A stretch of DNA of 64,000 bases, from the NCBI GenBank assembly GCA_001599715.1, contig BCHU01000009.1:558001-622000 (forward strand). The letters are read 5' to 3'. Within the stretch, counting starts at the first letter, position 1; every line of letters begins with the position of its first letter. The position numbers were made by a program, and so were the translations under genes. Source of the stretch: Phaeotremella fagi. Lineage: Eukaryota; Basidiomycota; Tremellomycetes; Tremellales; Phaeotremellaceae. Shown one piece after another: positions 22,970-35,085 of the stretch. The notes under the pieces were generated by a model. The model ran no database searches, had not been told where the DNA came from, and worked only from the letters and a program-made list of their open reading frames with translations.

Positions 22970-24978
22970 ATGGCGCCCATACCATTTCATCGTAGAATAC
23001 CTTCTGCAGGTCTTTTACTGGTTGGTGTTCTAGTGGGATTGCTTTTTGCATCTGTAAGTCTGTCAATTTGACACTGCATCAAAAGCTAAAACTGTTTTCT
23101 TTTTCCTATCTCTTAGGTGGTAAGAAGAGGAGATGTAAGTGAAGCTCACCAGATTATACGCGTAATAGTCACTGACATCTTGAGTAGTCTTCACAAGAAT
23201 CTTGGAGAGGATCAGGATCTAAATCTATTCGCCCCAATCCAATCTCAGGATCACGACTTCAACGTTCTCAGATAACCTTACCTTCTCTACAACAACGATT
23301 GCATATTCTTCAACTACTCGGTACCCTATCAGCTCATCACACGAAAGAATGTACACGCGCACCTCAAGATTTATATGCTGAACAAGTGCACGAAAGATAC
23401 GCCCCCTTGATAGGTCATAAAAAATCTTGGTCGAATTCTGGATCTTGGTTAGCCCGTTTAATGGGTGGAAGTAAAGATGCCAAACAACTTCAACTATCAT
23501 CAGCGTCTTCGACATCACACCGAAGAGATAACATCAAAAGAGATCTACAAGCTCGAGAACACAAATATTTCTTCGCCATCAATTTATACAACTCATTCGA
23601 TGTTATTCCAGATCTTTTCGCGACACTTTTCAGAACAGCATCCGTGCTTGGATATCACAACGTCTTCGTTTCTATATACGAAAATGGTTCCAGTGATCAA
23701 ACAAAAGCTTTACTTAGAATATTCGACGCTTTAGCCCGTACAGTCGGTTTAAGAGTCATCATCAGAACGTCAATGAGAACCAGAGGTCAATTCAATCATC
23801 GTATCGAATATCTTGCAGAAGTTCGTAACGCCGCCATGGTACCTTTACACGAATTGCGTGATAACGAGAATGAAGTTTTCGATTCTATCGTCTTCATGAA
23901 TGATATTCTGCCATGTGTTGACGATTTACTGGAGTTGATTTGGCAAAGTCGAAGACAGAATGCAGGTATCACATGCGCTGCTGATTACATGTACCACGAT
24001 GACATTGTAAGCACATACTTTCCTCTTATTGGCTTATTTGGGACTCCCACTGATTTTTCGTTCAGGGTGCTCCCGTCTTCTATGATAAGTATGTGACTGG
24101 TCCATGTCGAGATGGCAAAGATGCTGACTGTTCTTCAGCTGGGTCGCACGAGATATCAACGGTACAGCATTGGAGAACGCCCCCTTCGAACAGGTATTCC
24201 ATCATGTTGAGTCCAATCATCGATTCCAGCGTCATTTGCCTATCCAAGGTACGTATTTGATTATTCGAATTGCTGATCCCGTCTCAAAGTTCAATCTTGT
24301 TGGAACGGTGTTGCTATTCTTGATCCTGCTCCATTCTATGCCCCTCCGCACGTCAAATTCCGCATGGCTAGATTGCCCGATGGAGAGTGTTCTGCTAGTG
24401 AATGTAGTTTGATTTGTAGTACGTTTATGTTTTCAAACCTGTTGGCTGTGCTGTTTGCTAATGTCTATTCACAGATGACTACTGGAACTCTGGTTATGGA
24501 AGAATTATCATGATTCCCCGAGTCAAGCTAGCCTATGACAAGGTGAGTAGATTTCAATCTCTTCACAGAATCTTGTTATATGATATCTGATGAATATTTG
24601 CAGCGAGTCTACGACATTATTCACCCTGATCGTCGAAACTTGACTGCTATCCGTGGTTATAAACGTATCGGAGGTCTTCCAGATGACCCACATACTGATC
24701 CTCAAGATCGAAGTTGGTTCGGACCCCATGATCGATTGTTCACTGAGGAAGAAGATGAAGAAGTTCCTTTCATTCCTGGACCTGAATACGGTGAGTGATT
24801 TGTTTCTCTCATGTTGGATATCATCTAATGATCATTCACAGTTTGGTGTTGGGGTTGGGATGGTGCTGGTGATCTAGACGGACCCGATGTCGATCCAATT
24901 TGGGAACACATGCCTAACAAATCTTTCTCGCCTGATTCCATCATTGTGAAACATCACAGAAACATGCCAGGGTGGTAG
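22970..24978 (+). CDS. GT69 (CAP59/CMT1-type) mannosyltransferase-like protein
   Basis: Type II membrane glycosyltransferase of about 530 residues, expected in the Golgi. MAPIPFHRRIPSAG is followed by one hydrophobic segment (LLLVGVLVGLLFASVV), then a Ser-rich stem. The catalytic region has KYFFAINLYNSFDVIPDLF, NVFVSIYENGSSDQTKALL, HRIEYLAEVRNAAMVPL, VFMNDILPCVDDLLELI and CAADYMYHDD, the typical blocks of the cryptococcal CAP59/CMT1 family (GT69, alpha-1,3-mannosyltransferases using GDP-mannose). The end is SIIVKHHRNMPGW. Several GT69 paralogues exist in these yeasts, so I cannot say whether this is CAP59, CMT1 or another member. A GDP-mannose pyrophosphorylase lies at 60061-61791. Confidence 0.88.
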
Positions 24979-25197
24979 GAGGACTCAGAAATGACCTGAT
25001 ATTTAAGGATATGTCTCGAATATCCATCTTTTTCTTACCACACTTACCCTTCATGCCTGCTAGACGATCTAGTACAAATATATTACCCATTTCCGGTCTT
25101 CCATATAGGATAGCTGTGTATACCATAGCGAACATTGATAGATGCATAAAAATGCCTGAAAATGATTCCATTACTTGTCAATATAGATGTACATGAA

Positions 25198-25884
25198 CTA
25201 CTGTTGAGCCTGAGCGGATTCTTCAACCGAGTCTTTAGGCCAACCCCAAAACCTCCTATCCCTTCCTAATTCCCTTTCATTTCTTGGTAAAACATCTAAC
25301 TTATCAGAAACGATCCCAATGTACTGCTTCAGTTGTCTTGGTCTCTTCACTGGAGGTAGAGGTGTTGCGTCATTCAGCAATGGTTGAGAACTTCTTGCGA
25401 AAGTAGGTGAAAGGTGAGGATAAGGTAGAGGATGAGAATAAAATTTGACGTAACCAGGTTGAAGAGCGAATAAAGTGTTATCTTTTCCTTGACCAACGTG
25501 TTGACCAGGATGAAATTCCGTTCCTCGTTGTCTAACAATAATTTGTCCAGGTAAAACGTATTGGTCTGAAGAGATTCAAAAAAGATTTTAGTATACTTCT
25601 GGGATGAAACAGTGATCAAAAAAACCAACCGGTAAATTTCTTAACACCTAAACGTCTTCCCGCAGATTCTCTACCATTTTTGGAAGATCCACCACCTCTT
25701 TTCGTTGCTGTACGTATTTGTAGTTGAAAAGCTGATGGAAGAGAAAACGAAGTCAGCTTGAAATTCATACATGAAAGGAAGCGAGAAACGAACTTGAAGG
25801 ACCTGCAAAAAGCTGTTGACGAATGTCGCTTGTTATGGAAGTTGATGCCAATGCTTTGGAACGTGATAATATTTGGCCAAACAT
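25198..25884 (-). CDS. mitochondrial large ribosomal subunit protein bL27m
   Basis: Homologue of bacterial L27 (yeast Mrp7), which lies near the peptidyl transferase centre of the mitochondrial ribosome. About 185 residues. A basic, Ser-rich N-terminus ([16 protein letters not shown]) fits mitochondrial import. The core reads [41 protein letters not shown] and [20 protein letters not shown]-terminal extension ends [19 protein letters not shown], as is common in fungal versions. There are two introns. It diverges from the F-box gene with 227 bp between the starts. Confidence 0.9.
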
Positions 25885-26111
25885 TGTTGTTGTAGTCTGG
25901 ATATACAATTTAATTGAAGTCAAAGAGAGGAAAAAAACACATCAGCAAACTAGAAATTCAGTAGATTATTTCGAGATCAGTTTATTTAGTCCCCCGCGTT
26001 TAAAGTGGTGTGGTGTTCACCTCCACTTTCAGTGCCAGTAGAGAGGACATTGAACAGCATCTCAACTCAAGAAACAGCAACAACGACAACAGTACACAAC
26101 TTGCCAACAAC

Positions 26112-27948
26112 ATGGATGAAGATCTCAGAGCTATGAGCTTAGATGTCTTACCTCGTCCTCAGCTTTTGAGACTGGATAAGATGTTTCAAAGAGCTCAGCA
26201 ATGGAAAACCTCACTCCCCTCGGCTAGTGTGAGAGCACCAAGTCCACCGAGAAAGACTGTCATCTATCCGCTGCCTCAAAACTTGTCGGATCAATTTGAA
26301 GGTGTATCTCCTCTAGCAGATCTGTTCAATTATCCCGAGCTGGTGCCTCATGTACTGCAACATTTCGATAGACCGAAGGAGTTGGCTGTTCTTGCCAGGG
26401 TTAACCGCGAGTTCAACGAAATCGCAACCAAGAAGCTGTATTCTAATATTTGGGTGAGACCTTGTACGTAGTTCTCAGGATAGCAATTTTATTCTTGACT
26501 GATCGTATCCTCAGGGGAAAACTCGAGTCATTCAAAGGTGAATAAGTGAGGTAGACATCCACTAATCTACCCAGATTGTTTTACTGTTCGAAACGTTGCA
26601 CCAGAACCCCGCATTGTGTAATTTGGTAAAACGACTAGGTATGCTATATTGTGTTATATGAGAATCTTCCTCGTGTACTCGCTCATGCTTCGTACAGACG
26701 TCAGATTTTACCCTCTCGGAGCTACTGGTGGAGACCGGTTCGAATTAGACGACCACGTCTTGAAAGGTGTACAATCGATGGGTAATCTAGAATATTTGGT
26801 TTGGACGGTGAGTCTCTCACGAAAATCCGTACCTGTCATTGACCCACAGATAGAGAGATACTTCGTTGAATCCGGAAATTTTTGAGGCCTTCTCTAAGCT
26901 TCCAAAATTACGTTCTATGGAAATCACCGGACATTCTCGAAGGTTTTTTGACCCTTCTCTAATCGGCGACATGAAAAGCTTGATGGATCTACGTATCATG
27001 ATGCCAGATCAAGAATTTGTAGGGAGTCTAGTCCAAATGGTGAAGCAACTTGATGAGAGAGAGATAGGTGGCTTGAGAAGCTTAGGATTGATCTGTCTTG
27101 TAAGGCATGGAAAATTCAAATAGCATATGTTTCACGCTGATTTCGCTATCTCCAGAGCTCGCCATTGATCGACAACGCTTTGCTGAAGACAATTGCTCCC
27201 TCCTTGCGTAAACTGAAGGCGGTCACCATGTGGGGTTGTACGCGGGTCACAAAGGAGGCAGTTCTCAATATTTTCCGAAAGGCAGAAGACCTCGAAGAAA
27301 TTAACATTGACGCTCTACCTCACTCTGTAAGCTACTCTTGCATGTCAATTTCGCTAACGTCAATCAAAGAAAATGCTCGACCTGTCCGACGGTCCAGATT
27401 TACCATCCCTCAACACGTTTTCCATGAGCTTCGTGGCTCCAGGATCGAATCCCTTAAGTCCACGAGATCTCCCCATTTTACCGCCGACTACGAGTCTCAA
27501 ATCTCTTCAATTGACTCTGTCTTCGAATCGACGATTTCTTACAACGGACGGTATAGAATTACTGAATAATCAAGTTGATTTCAGAAACCTCCGTCGGTTG
27601 TCTTTGCTGAATCTTGTAATTGGACCGGAGACCTTGAATTGGATTGTGAGAAAGATCCCTTTGTTAGAGGAACTGTACATCAGTGTGAATGGGAAATCAA
27701 CGATCTTAGATAGTGAACTGAAAAACTCAAGCCTTCGAGTTTGTCACATTAATGCTCCTCCGGAATGGGGTCCGACAATTGATGATTTGACTTCATTAGC
27801 CAAATCCATCCCTACTCTTCAAGAAATTGGATCTGAAAATCGTGTGTACGAGATTTCAAGACGATATGAAGGTGATCAGCATACTGTTGAGTTGAATCGG
27901 TGGTCAAAGACAACCACACCTGGTTATTTCTTGATCTGGCGTGGATAA
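26112..27948 (+). CDS. F-box / leucine-rich-repeat-like protein
   Basis: About 530 residues. A Ser/Pro-containing N-terminus is followed by an F-box-like segment (SPLADLFNYPELVPHVLQHF ... ELAVLARVNREFNEIATKKLYSNIW), then leucine-rich stretches (LPKLRSMEITGHSR, APSLRKLKAVTMWGCTRVT, NLRRLSLLNLVIGPETLNWI, IPLLEELYISVNGKS). Such proteins usually recruit substrates to SCF ubiquitin ligases; the target is unknown. An upstream in-frame ATG at 26010 would add 34 residues without conserved features, so the ATG at 26112 (MDEDLRAMSLDVLP) is preferred. Several introns of ordinary size; the exon joins around 26460-26700 are less certain. Confidence 0.75.
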
Positions 27949-28113
27949 GCACAAGGATCAGATAGTGTACAGTATGTCCCGCTTATGCTGTTGTGTAATC
28001 TTGTTAGTCAGAAGGGGCATTTTATTTACATAGAATATAGACAAATATAATCATATGAAACATTATCTGTAAATCCATGATTTCTATACTCCAAGCATGC
28101 GTGATGCAAGCAT

Positions 28114-31100
28114 TTATTCGTCATCCTGATCCATAGCATCATCAGCGTCTCCATTTTCTTCCACAGCAGCATCCTCTTCTCCATCCTCATCAGCATCTGA
28201 ATCATCAGAGTCTGATGGCTCGTATAATCCAGCAGTAGCTGAAGCCCGTTGCGCGGCCCAATTTTGAGCAGCTTGGAAAAATTTGAAAGTTGTTGGATTG
28301 GCGTCCCTTTCGTCGTCCGCAAAGACAAGATCCCAGTCTAAGGAATTGTTAGTTACCTGTATGAGGATATTCAGATGGGACTCGCATTCTTCCAAGGCTC
28401 CACTGCCATCTTCGGCTTTGCGCCACTTCTTCCTTGTTGTTGGCATCATCTCTTTCACCTTGGCCATATCTTCATCCGTGCCATGCTGTTCTTCGAATGT
28501 TTTCCATGCCTCCAATAGTACCGCACGCTAGTTGATGTCAGTCATACTGTGGTATTGATCCCTGAACACTTACGTCTTCCTTCTCGCCACGAGCACGAAG
28601 ATCTTTATATCCACGTTCGAAGACGGCACGAGCCATATCAGCATCACCAGCTTCTCCTTCGATCTCGTTTCCATCTTCGTCTTCTCCGCCTCCAAGTGTA
28701 GCAATTTCCATGAGAGCATAGGAAATGTAGACTTTGACATGAGCTGTTCGCTCCAGGAGTCGCTCGTATAAATGACGAGCACGTTCTCGCTCTCCTTCCC
28801 CGGCTTCAAAGTCGATGTAAGCCTGTCAAATGTTAGTGGTGATTTCGCTTTTCAATTGAAATTTCTCACCTTCCAGACGATCTCTGGCATATCCAAAGCT
28901 TGATTGACAGCAAGTTCGAAAATGGCTCGGACACGCTCGAAATCTTCCACCGCACTTTCGACTTGCGTCCATTGTATCCACGCTGAACTCAGAGATGGGT
29001 CGTACTGAAGGTTGGTTAGCGTAAGATAAACTCATCTAATACGAGACACAACATACTGTTAAGAATTTCTCGTACAATGTCCGTACTCGGTCGAATTCTC
29101 TCAATCGCATTTCCAATTCGATATACCCAGAGAACAATTTGGGTTTTGGACACATTCCGATACCAGCCCCCAAGACTTTACGGGCAGCAGTCACATCCAA
29201 TCGTCGAATTTCGAAGTAAGCATAAGCCAACCATAGCTATTCAATAGGTTAGTTATTGTCCTGAGAAATGAGATCTAGAACAAACCTTGGCAAAAGTGAA
29301 TTGTCTGTGAGGTACAAGTTTGATCGCAGCTTTGTAGACATCCCTTGCCCTCTCGAAATCCTTGGTGTCGATTTCCTCAAATGCAGCGTACTGTAACCAT
29401 ACTAGAGGTATTGAGTCAATTTTGTTTTCCATAGATTGTTATGACTCACAATACTGTTTTCAAAAAAGATGAGTTAGGTCAGTAGAAGTCATCAGAATAT
29501 CGTTTCACGTACTATATATCTCCTCCAAAATCTGAAAAGAAGGTCAGCTATGCAAGATAGAGATTTGTAGAAATTCACCTTTTCTCAGAAGCAGGGGGGA
29601 CGTTTGCAACTGCCCTCTCGTAAACTTCTCTCACCCTCGTGGGTTCAACATCCTCCCCATCTTCCTTGTCTGCTCTATATGCGTCCTCTTCCAAACGAGC
29701 CAAAGAAAACCAGGCATCGTAATTCGTCCCGTCATAAGCCAATTCCTCCTCATACTGAATTCTTCTTTTCCCTAACACAGTCAACTCAACTCCGGCACGA
29801 TCACCATCTGCGAAGTGAGTTAGTTTTAGGTAATGATTCAAGTACGGAATACTTACGTTGCTTTTCGAACTTTGTGTAAGCAGCATATACTATTAAGGTT
29901 TAGTAATATCCCATTGTAAACAAAGAGATAGCAACTTACAGCTAGCAGACTTAGATCGTGGGAGACGGGCCAAAGCAAACTTAAAACGTCAGCCAAATCC
30001 GTGTTCTACACATTCCGCAGCTGCTCACTTTGTAGATTACACGAGCACGATCGAACTCCTTCAACCTAGTTTCCATCCTGGCAAACGCAGAGAAAACAGC
30101 TTGGGCTTTTTCAACTTGCTCCTCTTCATCACCGAAAAACTCCAAAGCAGTTTGGAAAACCTCCCTTGCTTTGTCTGTCCACCTATCAGTCATTGCACAT
30201 GAGAGTCACCATCAACACATACCAGGTTTACTCCGTTCCTCCTCAAATTTAGCCCATAAAACCCAGTTCTTAGGTATAGGTCTCGTTCCTATCCATCTTT
30301 CATAAATATCAGACGCTCTGTCCAACTCGTTATATCTCTCCTCGAGTTTGATGTAACTTTGCCATGCTTTGTCGTTAGGTTCCCAAGCCATCCATCTCTC
30401 AAAGACTTGACGAGCACCTGGGACGTTCAGAAGTAGTTCTTCAAGATAGACGTATTTGTACCAAAGCTAGCGATGAGATAAGTTGCCATTCACTGACAAT
30501 ACTCGTGAGCAACTTACAGGATCAACTCTGGGTAAAGTTGTTACAGCTCTGTCAAAAAGATTTCTGGCATGTTGAATATTTCGAGCTTTCAGTTCCATAT
30601 CGGTGTACTTGAGCTACACAGAGGATAAACGACCGTCTTCTCCAAACATGAAAGATGACTTACCCATAGTTCAGTAGATCTTGGATCGACATCTAAGGCT
30701 CTCTCGAAAACCGAACGAGCTCTACGATATTTTCAATATTTCATCGAAAACAACATAAGTAGCAACATACCTCTCAAATTGATTTTGACTCGACTCCCAA
30801 AGAGCATACTTAATCCAAGCTGGAGTACAGGTCAGTATCAACAGGAAAGATGAGAAAATAATGGAACCACTCTACTCACCTCGTATACTATCTCTTGAAT
30901 ATCTAATTCTCCCTTCAAACTCATTTCTCATACGACCTTGAAATTCAGACAACTCCTCAATATCCTGGACTCTTTGCTTAGGAGCTTTGAAAGTTGGTTC
31001 TTGTCTTTCTTGAGCTTCTCTGAGAAGTTGCTCTGCCGTGATCTAAAACAAGAAAATTAGGATTGCTGCCCACCAAAGTTGAAATTGAATAGCCTTTCAC

Positions 31101-31170
31101 TCACTTGGATGGCGGCGGGAGCCCGGTTTTTAACCCGTGGAGCACGGTCTCTTGGGTCTCTCTTTGACAT
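28114..31170 (-). CDS. CLF1: pre-mRNA splicing factor Clf1 (crooked neck / Syf3)
   Basis: HAT-repeat scaffold of the NineTeen/Prp19-associated complex, needed for spliceosome assembly. About 720 residues. It starts [20 protein letters not shown] and continues [15 protein letters not shown], then tandem HAT repeats with the typical W/Y and A-x-x-[IV]-[FYW]-E-R pattern ([70 protein letters not shown]). The tail is acidic and ends DDAMDQDDE. It has about a dozen introns; one is GC-AG (28338-28385), and one exon is only 4 nt (29450-29453). The match to the cryptococcal Clf1 family is very strong. Confidence 0.95.
28338..28385 (-). other. GC-AG intron of CLF1
   Basis: 48 nt starting GCGAGT and ending CCTTAG, with a CTAAC branch point close to the 3' end. 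Removal gives [12 protein letters not shown], the conserved Clf1 sequence. Retention keeps the frame open and would insert 16 residues, so naive gene finders would read through it. Confidence 0.75.
29450..29453 (-). other. 4-nt microexon of CLF1 (TATT)
   Basis: Exon of four bases between a 59-nt intron (29454-29512, GTACGT...ACAG) and a 48-nt intron (29402-29449, GTGAGT...CTAG). Joining gives [17 protein letters not shown], the family sequence; leaving it out shifts the frame. Confidence 0.75.
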
Positions 31171-31433
31171 GTTGCCTGGATGTGATTTGAGAGAAGAGTA
31201 GAGAAGAGAAGATGAAAGATGACAGAAGAAAGTGTAAGTAGATTAGACTATTCAAGGTCAATTACTTAGATGCTGTCAATAATCTATAAATCGCCACTTT
31301 GCGGTATTTCGGCGTTATTCAACGAAGAGTGGCATTCGTAGCTATCATTTGCATGCATTCTCATTCCCATTCATTCTCATTCATTCTCTCATCTCAGTGT
31401 TATCAAGATTTGCTATATTCGTTTAAGATCCAA

Positions 31434-33006
31434 TTACAAAGGGAAATCTTCTGTAACGTCATAGAACTCTTTGGCATATCTTTGTTGGATCTGGAGGCTG
31501 GTCTCGGTCTATGAACCTCGTTAGAAAATGCAGTGTAACGTACTTGACTTGACTCACCTCTGTCGCCGGCATACCACGAATAACAAGGTATTTTCTTCCC
31601 GCTGATAGTAGAGATGAGTCAGTTACAGTGAAAAAAAATCTCTGTTTGTACTAACCCATCAAGGCTGCATCAACTTCCCCGCTTAACGAGGAAGTTTTTG
31701 CGCCAAAGGCGGCTCCTCCTGCTTCTTGAAGAACACAGATTCCGGCCTGCATCGAGTTAGAGCTCATAGCGTCGATGGTAGTTCATGAAGAACTTACACA
31801 AACATCCCAAGGCCAACACTAAACATGGCAGGGGATGAGCTACAATTATACGGGTAATCTCTCAATGACTCACGCCAACTTCCCAATACATGTCCAAACC
31901 GCCACTGGCAACGAAGGCAATGTTGATAGCAGCACTTCCTGTACTTCGTAAAGCATGAGCCATCTTACCACCTTGATCTTTGGATGCGAGGAGGGTAGTC
32001 CAAGATTTCATCTTGCTAGGGAAATGGGGTGGAGAACGTTCTGAGCCGGACTCGATTCCGATTCTGCAAAGTATGAGCAGTTGAGCTCATAGTATACTAT
32101 GTCGATGCACGACTCACAAGGCTTGACCCAACGATACCAAAGGCTTAGCTTTGCCAGTTAGCGGTAAACGTTGTTTTTGGTTTAAGAACGCTCCACGTCC
32201 CTTTGCAGCAGAGTACTACAGAGAATGAGCTATCAGCCTTCTATGGAGATTCAATTGTAGCCCGATTACTCACAAGCTGATCCAAGAAAGGGTTGTAAAT
32301 GACACCGACAACAGGTTTCCCACCAACGGCAAGACCGATAGAGGTGCAAACCATTGGGAAACCGTGAACCTGTTCGAGTGTGAGTTACTTTTATCAAAAT
32401 TTGATGCAGACAGCGTACAAAGTTAGTAGTACCGTCAATGGGACTTGTACATCATTCAGCACAGAACTCAAGTATGTCGATAATTTCCAAACTACTCACT
32501 CGACTTTAAAATGTCAGTGTCCATGTCAGGAGTTAAGAGTGAAGCACGATTTAAACGCTCACCTATCCATGTTGGAGCATCAGTGATCTTTTGACCAGTG
32601 TAAGATTCTTCTCCGATACTAACAACAGATCAGATAGATTCATGATTACTAGACAAGAACTTACAATTCATGTTCCGGATAAGCAGTCGATATTTGTTTG
32701 ATGAGGAAATCTTCGACAGCTTTGTCTACTTCAGTAACAAGCTACAGGCGAGCAGGAGTATTAGCAAACGTTGTTAAACTGACAGCACAGTAGAGGACTT
32801 ACATCGACGCTATTCACTTTCTCCTTCTCAGCTGCAGCCTCAGAAGCTAATCGTTTAGCTTGACCAGTACGAATCATTTCACCTGCCTGTTGGTAGAGAA
32901 CAATCAGCTCCACGTTTTGGATTTCATGTATAAGAAACCAACTCACTTCGAGAGCGATCTTGATAGCGAAAGCTAGGATAGAGTCTAGGTCTAATTCTGC
33001 TGACAT
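31434..33006 (-). CDS. inositol-1-monophosphatase
   Basis: Mg2+-dependent, lithium-sensitive type phosphatase that frees myo-inositol from inositol monophosphate, about 330 residues, cytosolic. It starts [20 protein letters not shown]. It shows the metal-binding motifs [24 protein letters not shown] and [18 protein letters not shown]. The last exon ends [16 protein letters not shown]. About nine introns; the first metal motif is assembled from four exons, one of them only 4 nt (32500-32503). It diverges from RPA12 with about 240 bp between the two starts. Confidence 0.93.
32500..32503 (-). other. 4-nt microexon of inositol monophosphatase (TCGA)
   Basis: Four bases between a 59-nt intron (32504-32562, GTGAGC...AAAG) and a 56-nt intron (32444-32499, GTGAGT...CAAG). 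They complete the codons for V and D of [12 protein letters not shown]; that Asp is a metal ligand in the family. The next exon is only 25 nt (32419-32443). Confidence 0.8.
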
Positions 33007-33247
33007 GGTATTTATTGTTTGCTGTCTGGATGATTATTTAAACAGATGAAAGAAGATCAAGGTGGGTTGTGATGCGGTGTAGGGAAGGGATTGAGCTGTG
33101 ACGTTGAGTGGTTGCCGGTTGTATCGGCAACACAATCTTATCAACTTAAATGATCCCCTCATTTTACTATATTTTCAAAGTCAAATTTAAAGTTGAGTTG
33201 TCATACCCAATTAATCAACTCATCTACCCAACAGCGACAACAACACC

Positions 33248-33826
33248 ATGTCATCATCACAAGCATCGACCTCAAAAGCACATCGTATAGGAGCCCTCCT
33301 CTTCTGTCCAGCTTGTGGAACATTACTAGACCTACCGACGGATGATCAAGATGAAATAGCTTGTCATCAATGTGGTCGTCTAGAACCTGCTTCATGTAAG
33401 TGATGATGGTCAGTTCAAAATACTATTCATTGACCATTCAACATTCAGCATACGAAAATCTAGCTACCAAAACATACTCTAATCCAGCTGCTTTCCCTTC
33501 AGTCTTACGTTCGAGACGAGCGTTAGTTCAGAATAAAGTTTCAGATGGTGAAGCTGCAAAAGGTAGAGATCCGATTGTAAGTCATCTTTCTACCTAGTCT
33601 TGTTTTTCTATGATGTTAACCACACTTTATACCTCATAGGTCCAAGATAAATGTCAAAAATGTGGTCATATCGGTCTGAGTTATAAGGAGATGCAATTAC
33701 GTTCTGCCGATGAAGGAAGTACGATCTTCTACAAGGTGAGTCTGACGGTCCTTTTTATCCTCTTAATCCATACTGACAAGATTCCAGTGTTTGAATTGTG
33801 GAGATCAAACCTCGACGAATAACTAA
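33248..33826 (+). CDS. RPA12: RNA polymerase I subunit Rpa12
   Basis: Small zinc-ribbon subunit of RNA polymerase I (about 125-135 residues), needed for RNA cleavage and termination in rDNA transcription. N-terminal ribbon: [14 protein letters not shown] ... [14 protein letters not shown]-terminal TFIIS-like ribbon: [26 protein letters not shown] and FYKCLNCGDQ, including the Asp-Glu acidic pair needed for cleavage. Three introns. Confidence 0.93.
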
Positions 33827-34171
33827 GGGGTCGAAGATATCTGTATTATATGCATGTAGTAACAAAAACTCGCTTAAGTTGTGCAAGGTGCGGTCACTTT
33901 GGCAGGCGACGGTTGCCATGAGTTAGCTCTAGACACCTCTAGAGACAGCTCAAGCTGCTGGGGAACATAATAATCGCTTGGATGCAGAATCCAATTGAGA
34001 TTTCAGTTGAGGGCAATTGTCGTCGTTAGTATTGCATGTGAACAGTACAAAAGGTATCAACAAGGGAATCAAATGAAAATAAGGTATTTCGCTCCACCAT
34101 AAAATCTTTATCCGTGTATTCGATGACGTTCCAAAAGACAAACAGGAAGGATTCTTTTCCAAAAGATCAAA
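33827..34171. other. intergenic between convergent genes
   Basis: 345 bp holding the 3' ends of RPA12 and of the DUF4112 gene. No feature recognised. Confidence 0.5.
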
Positions 34172-35085
34172 CTACTTTTTTCCAAACAAGCCTCCTTTAG
34201 ATTTAGCAACTGTCGGAGCTGGAGGTAGAGCTGCAATAGGCTCCATTCCACTTCCAGGTTTGAATTGAGCACTGACTTGGGCATGAGAAGCTCCTTCTGC
34301 ATTGACGATTGCGGGGTTGATAGCTGAAACCCCTCTTCTTTGTTGAGCCAAAAATTCTTGACCCCTGATAGCCAAGAAATTTTCTAATCTGAAACATAAA
34401 CAATGTCAGGTTGGGTTTGACACGAACAACAACAGAAAGTACGTACAAATGAGCATTCCTTGAATTCGCTTTCCAAGCTGCTAAAGCAACATCACCGACG
34501 ATGGGTACCAACCCAATACCAGCCGAGATGGCGTTATTGAACAACATCTTGTGATACAACGCATCACTGATTTCAAGTTTCTTGGAAGGTCTGACAACAA
34601 GTGTATAATTTAAAGTTGCGTCGATAATATCACCGGCTCCTGGTATGATACCTAAGTTGTTATTCACAGTCAGCTCTCAAGTCCTTCAACAGTCAAACGT
34701 TAGAACTCACCAATCCAAAATGTCCATCCTACTCTAAACCCACATAGATTCATACCTTTATCAAGGTAATGAGCTCTTTTCCTAATCTTTCTCAAAGCTT
34801 TTTCATCTCTTTTGGATAAACCTTCAGGTACAGGTCTCTGAAAATTAGATAAGTCAGTTTGAATAACATTGGTGCAACGAAATTTGAAAATTGAACTTAC
34901 CTTGACCTTTTTCGTTTTCCCTTTAGCATCAACTACCTCTTCATAATGAGGATCGGCAGGTGTATATTGTTGAGCTTGGTTGGAGAGGATTTTCTGCAAA
35001 AAAGAATACGGTCAGAATTGGTAGTCAAGCAGTGCGAGTCGATTATATTCACCTTGGCAGCCTTTTGAGCGAGAGCAGAAGACAT
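34172..35085 (-). CDS. DUF4112 family membrane-associated protein
   Basis: About 225 residues. It starts MSSALAQKAAKKILSNQAQ, has a Lys-rich stretch, then the DUF4112 signature (LDKGMNLCGFRVGWTFWIGI, IPGAGDIIDATLNYTLVV, AISAGIGLVPIVGDVALAAW) with two or three hydrophobic segments likely to enter a membrane. The tail ends SKGGLFGKK. The family is widespread in fungi and bacteria; its biochemical role is not known to me. Confidence 0.85.
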
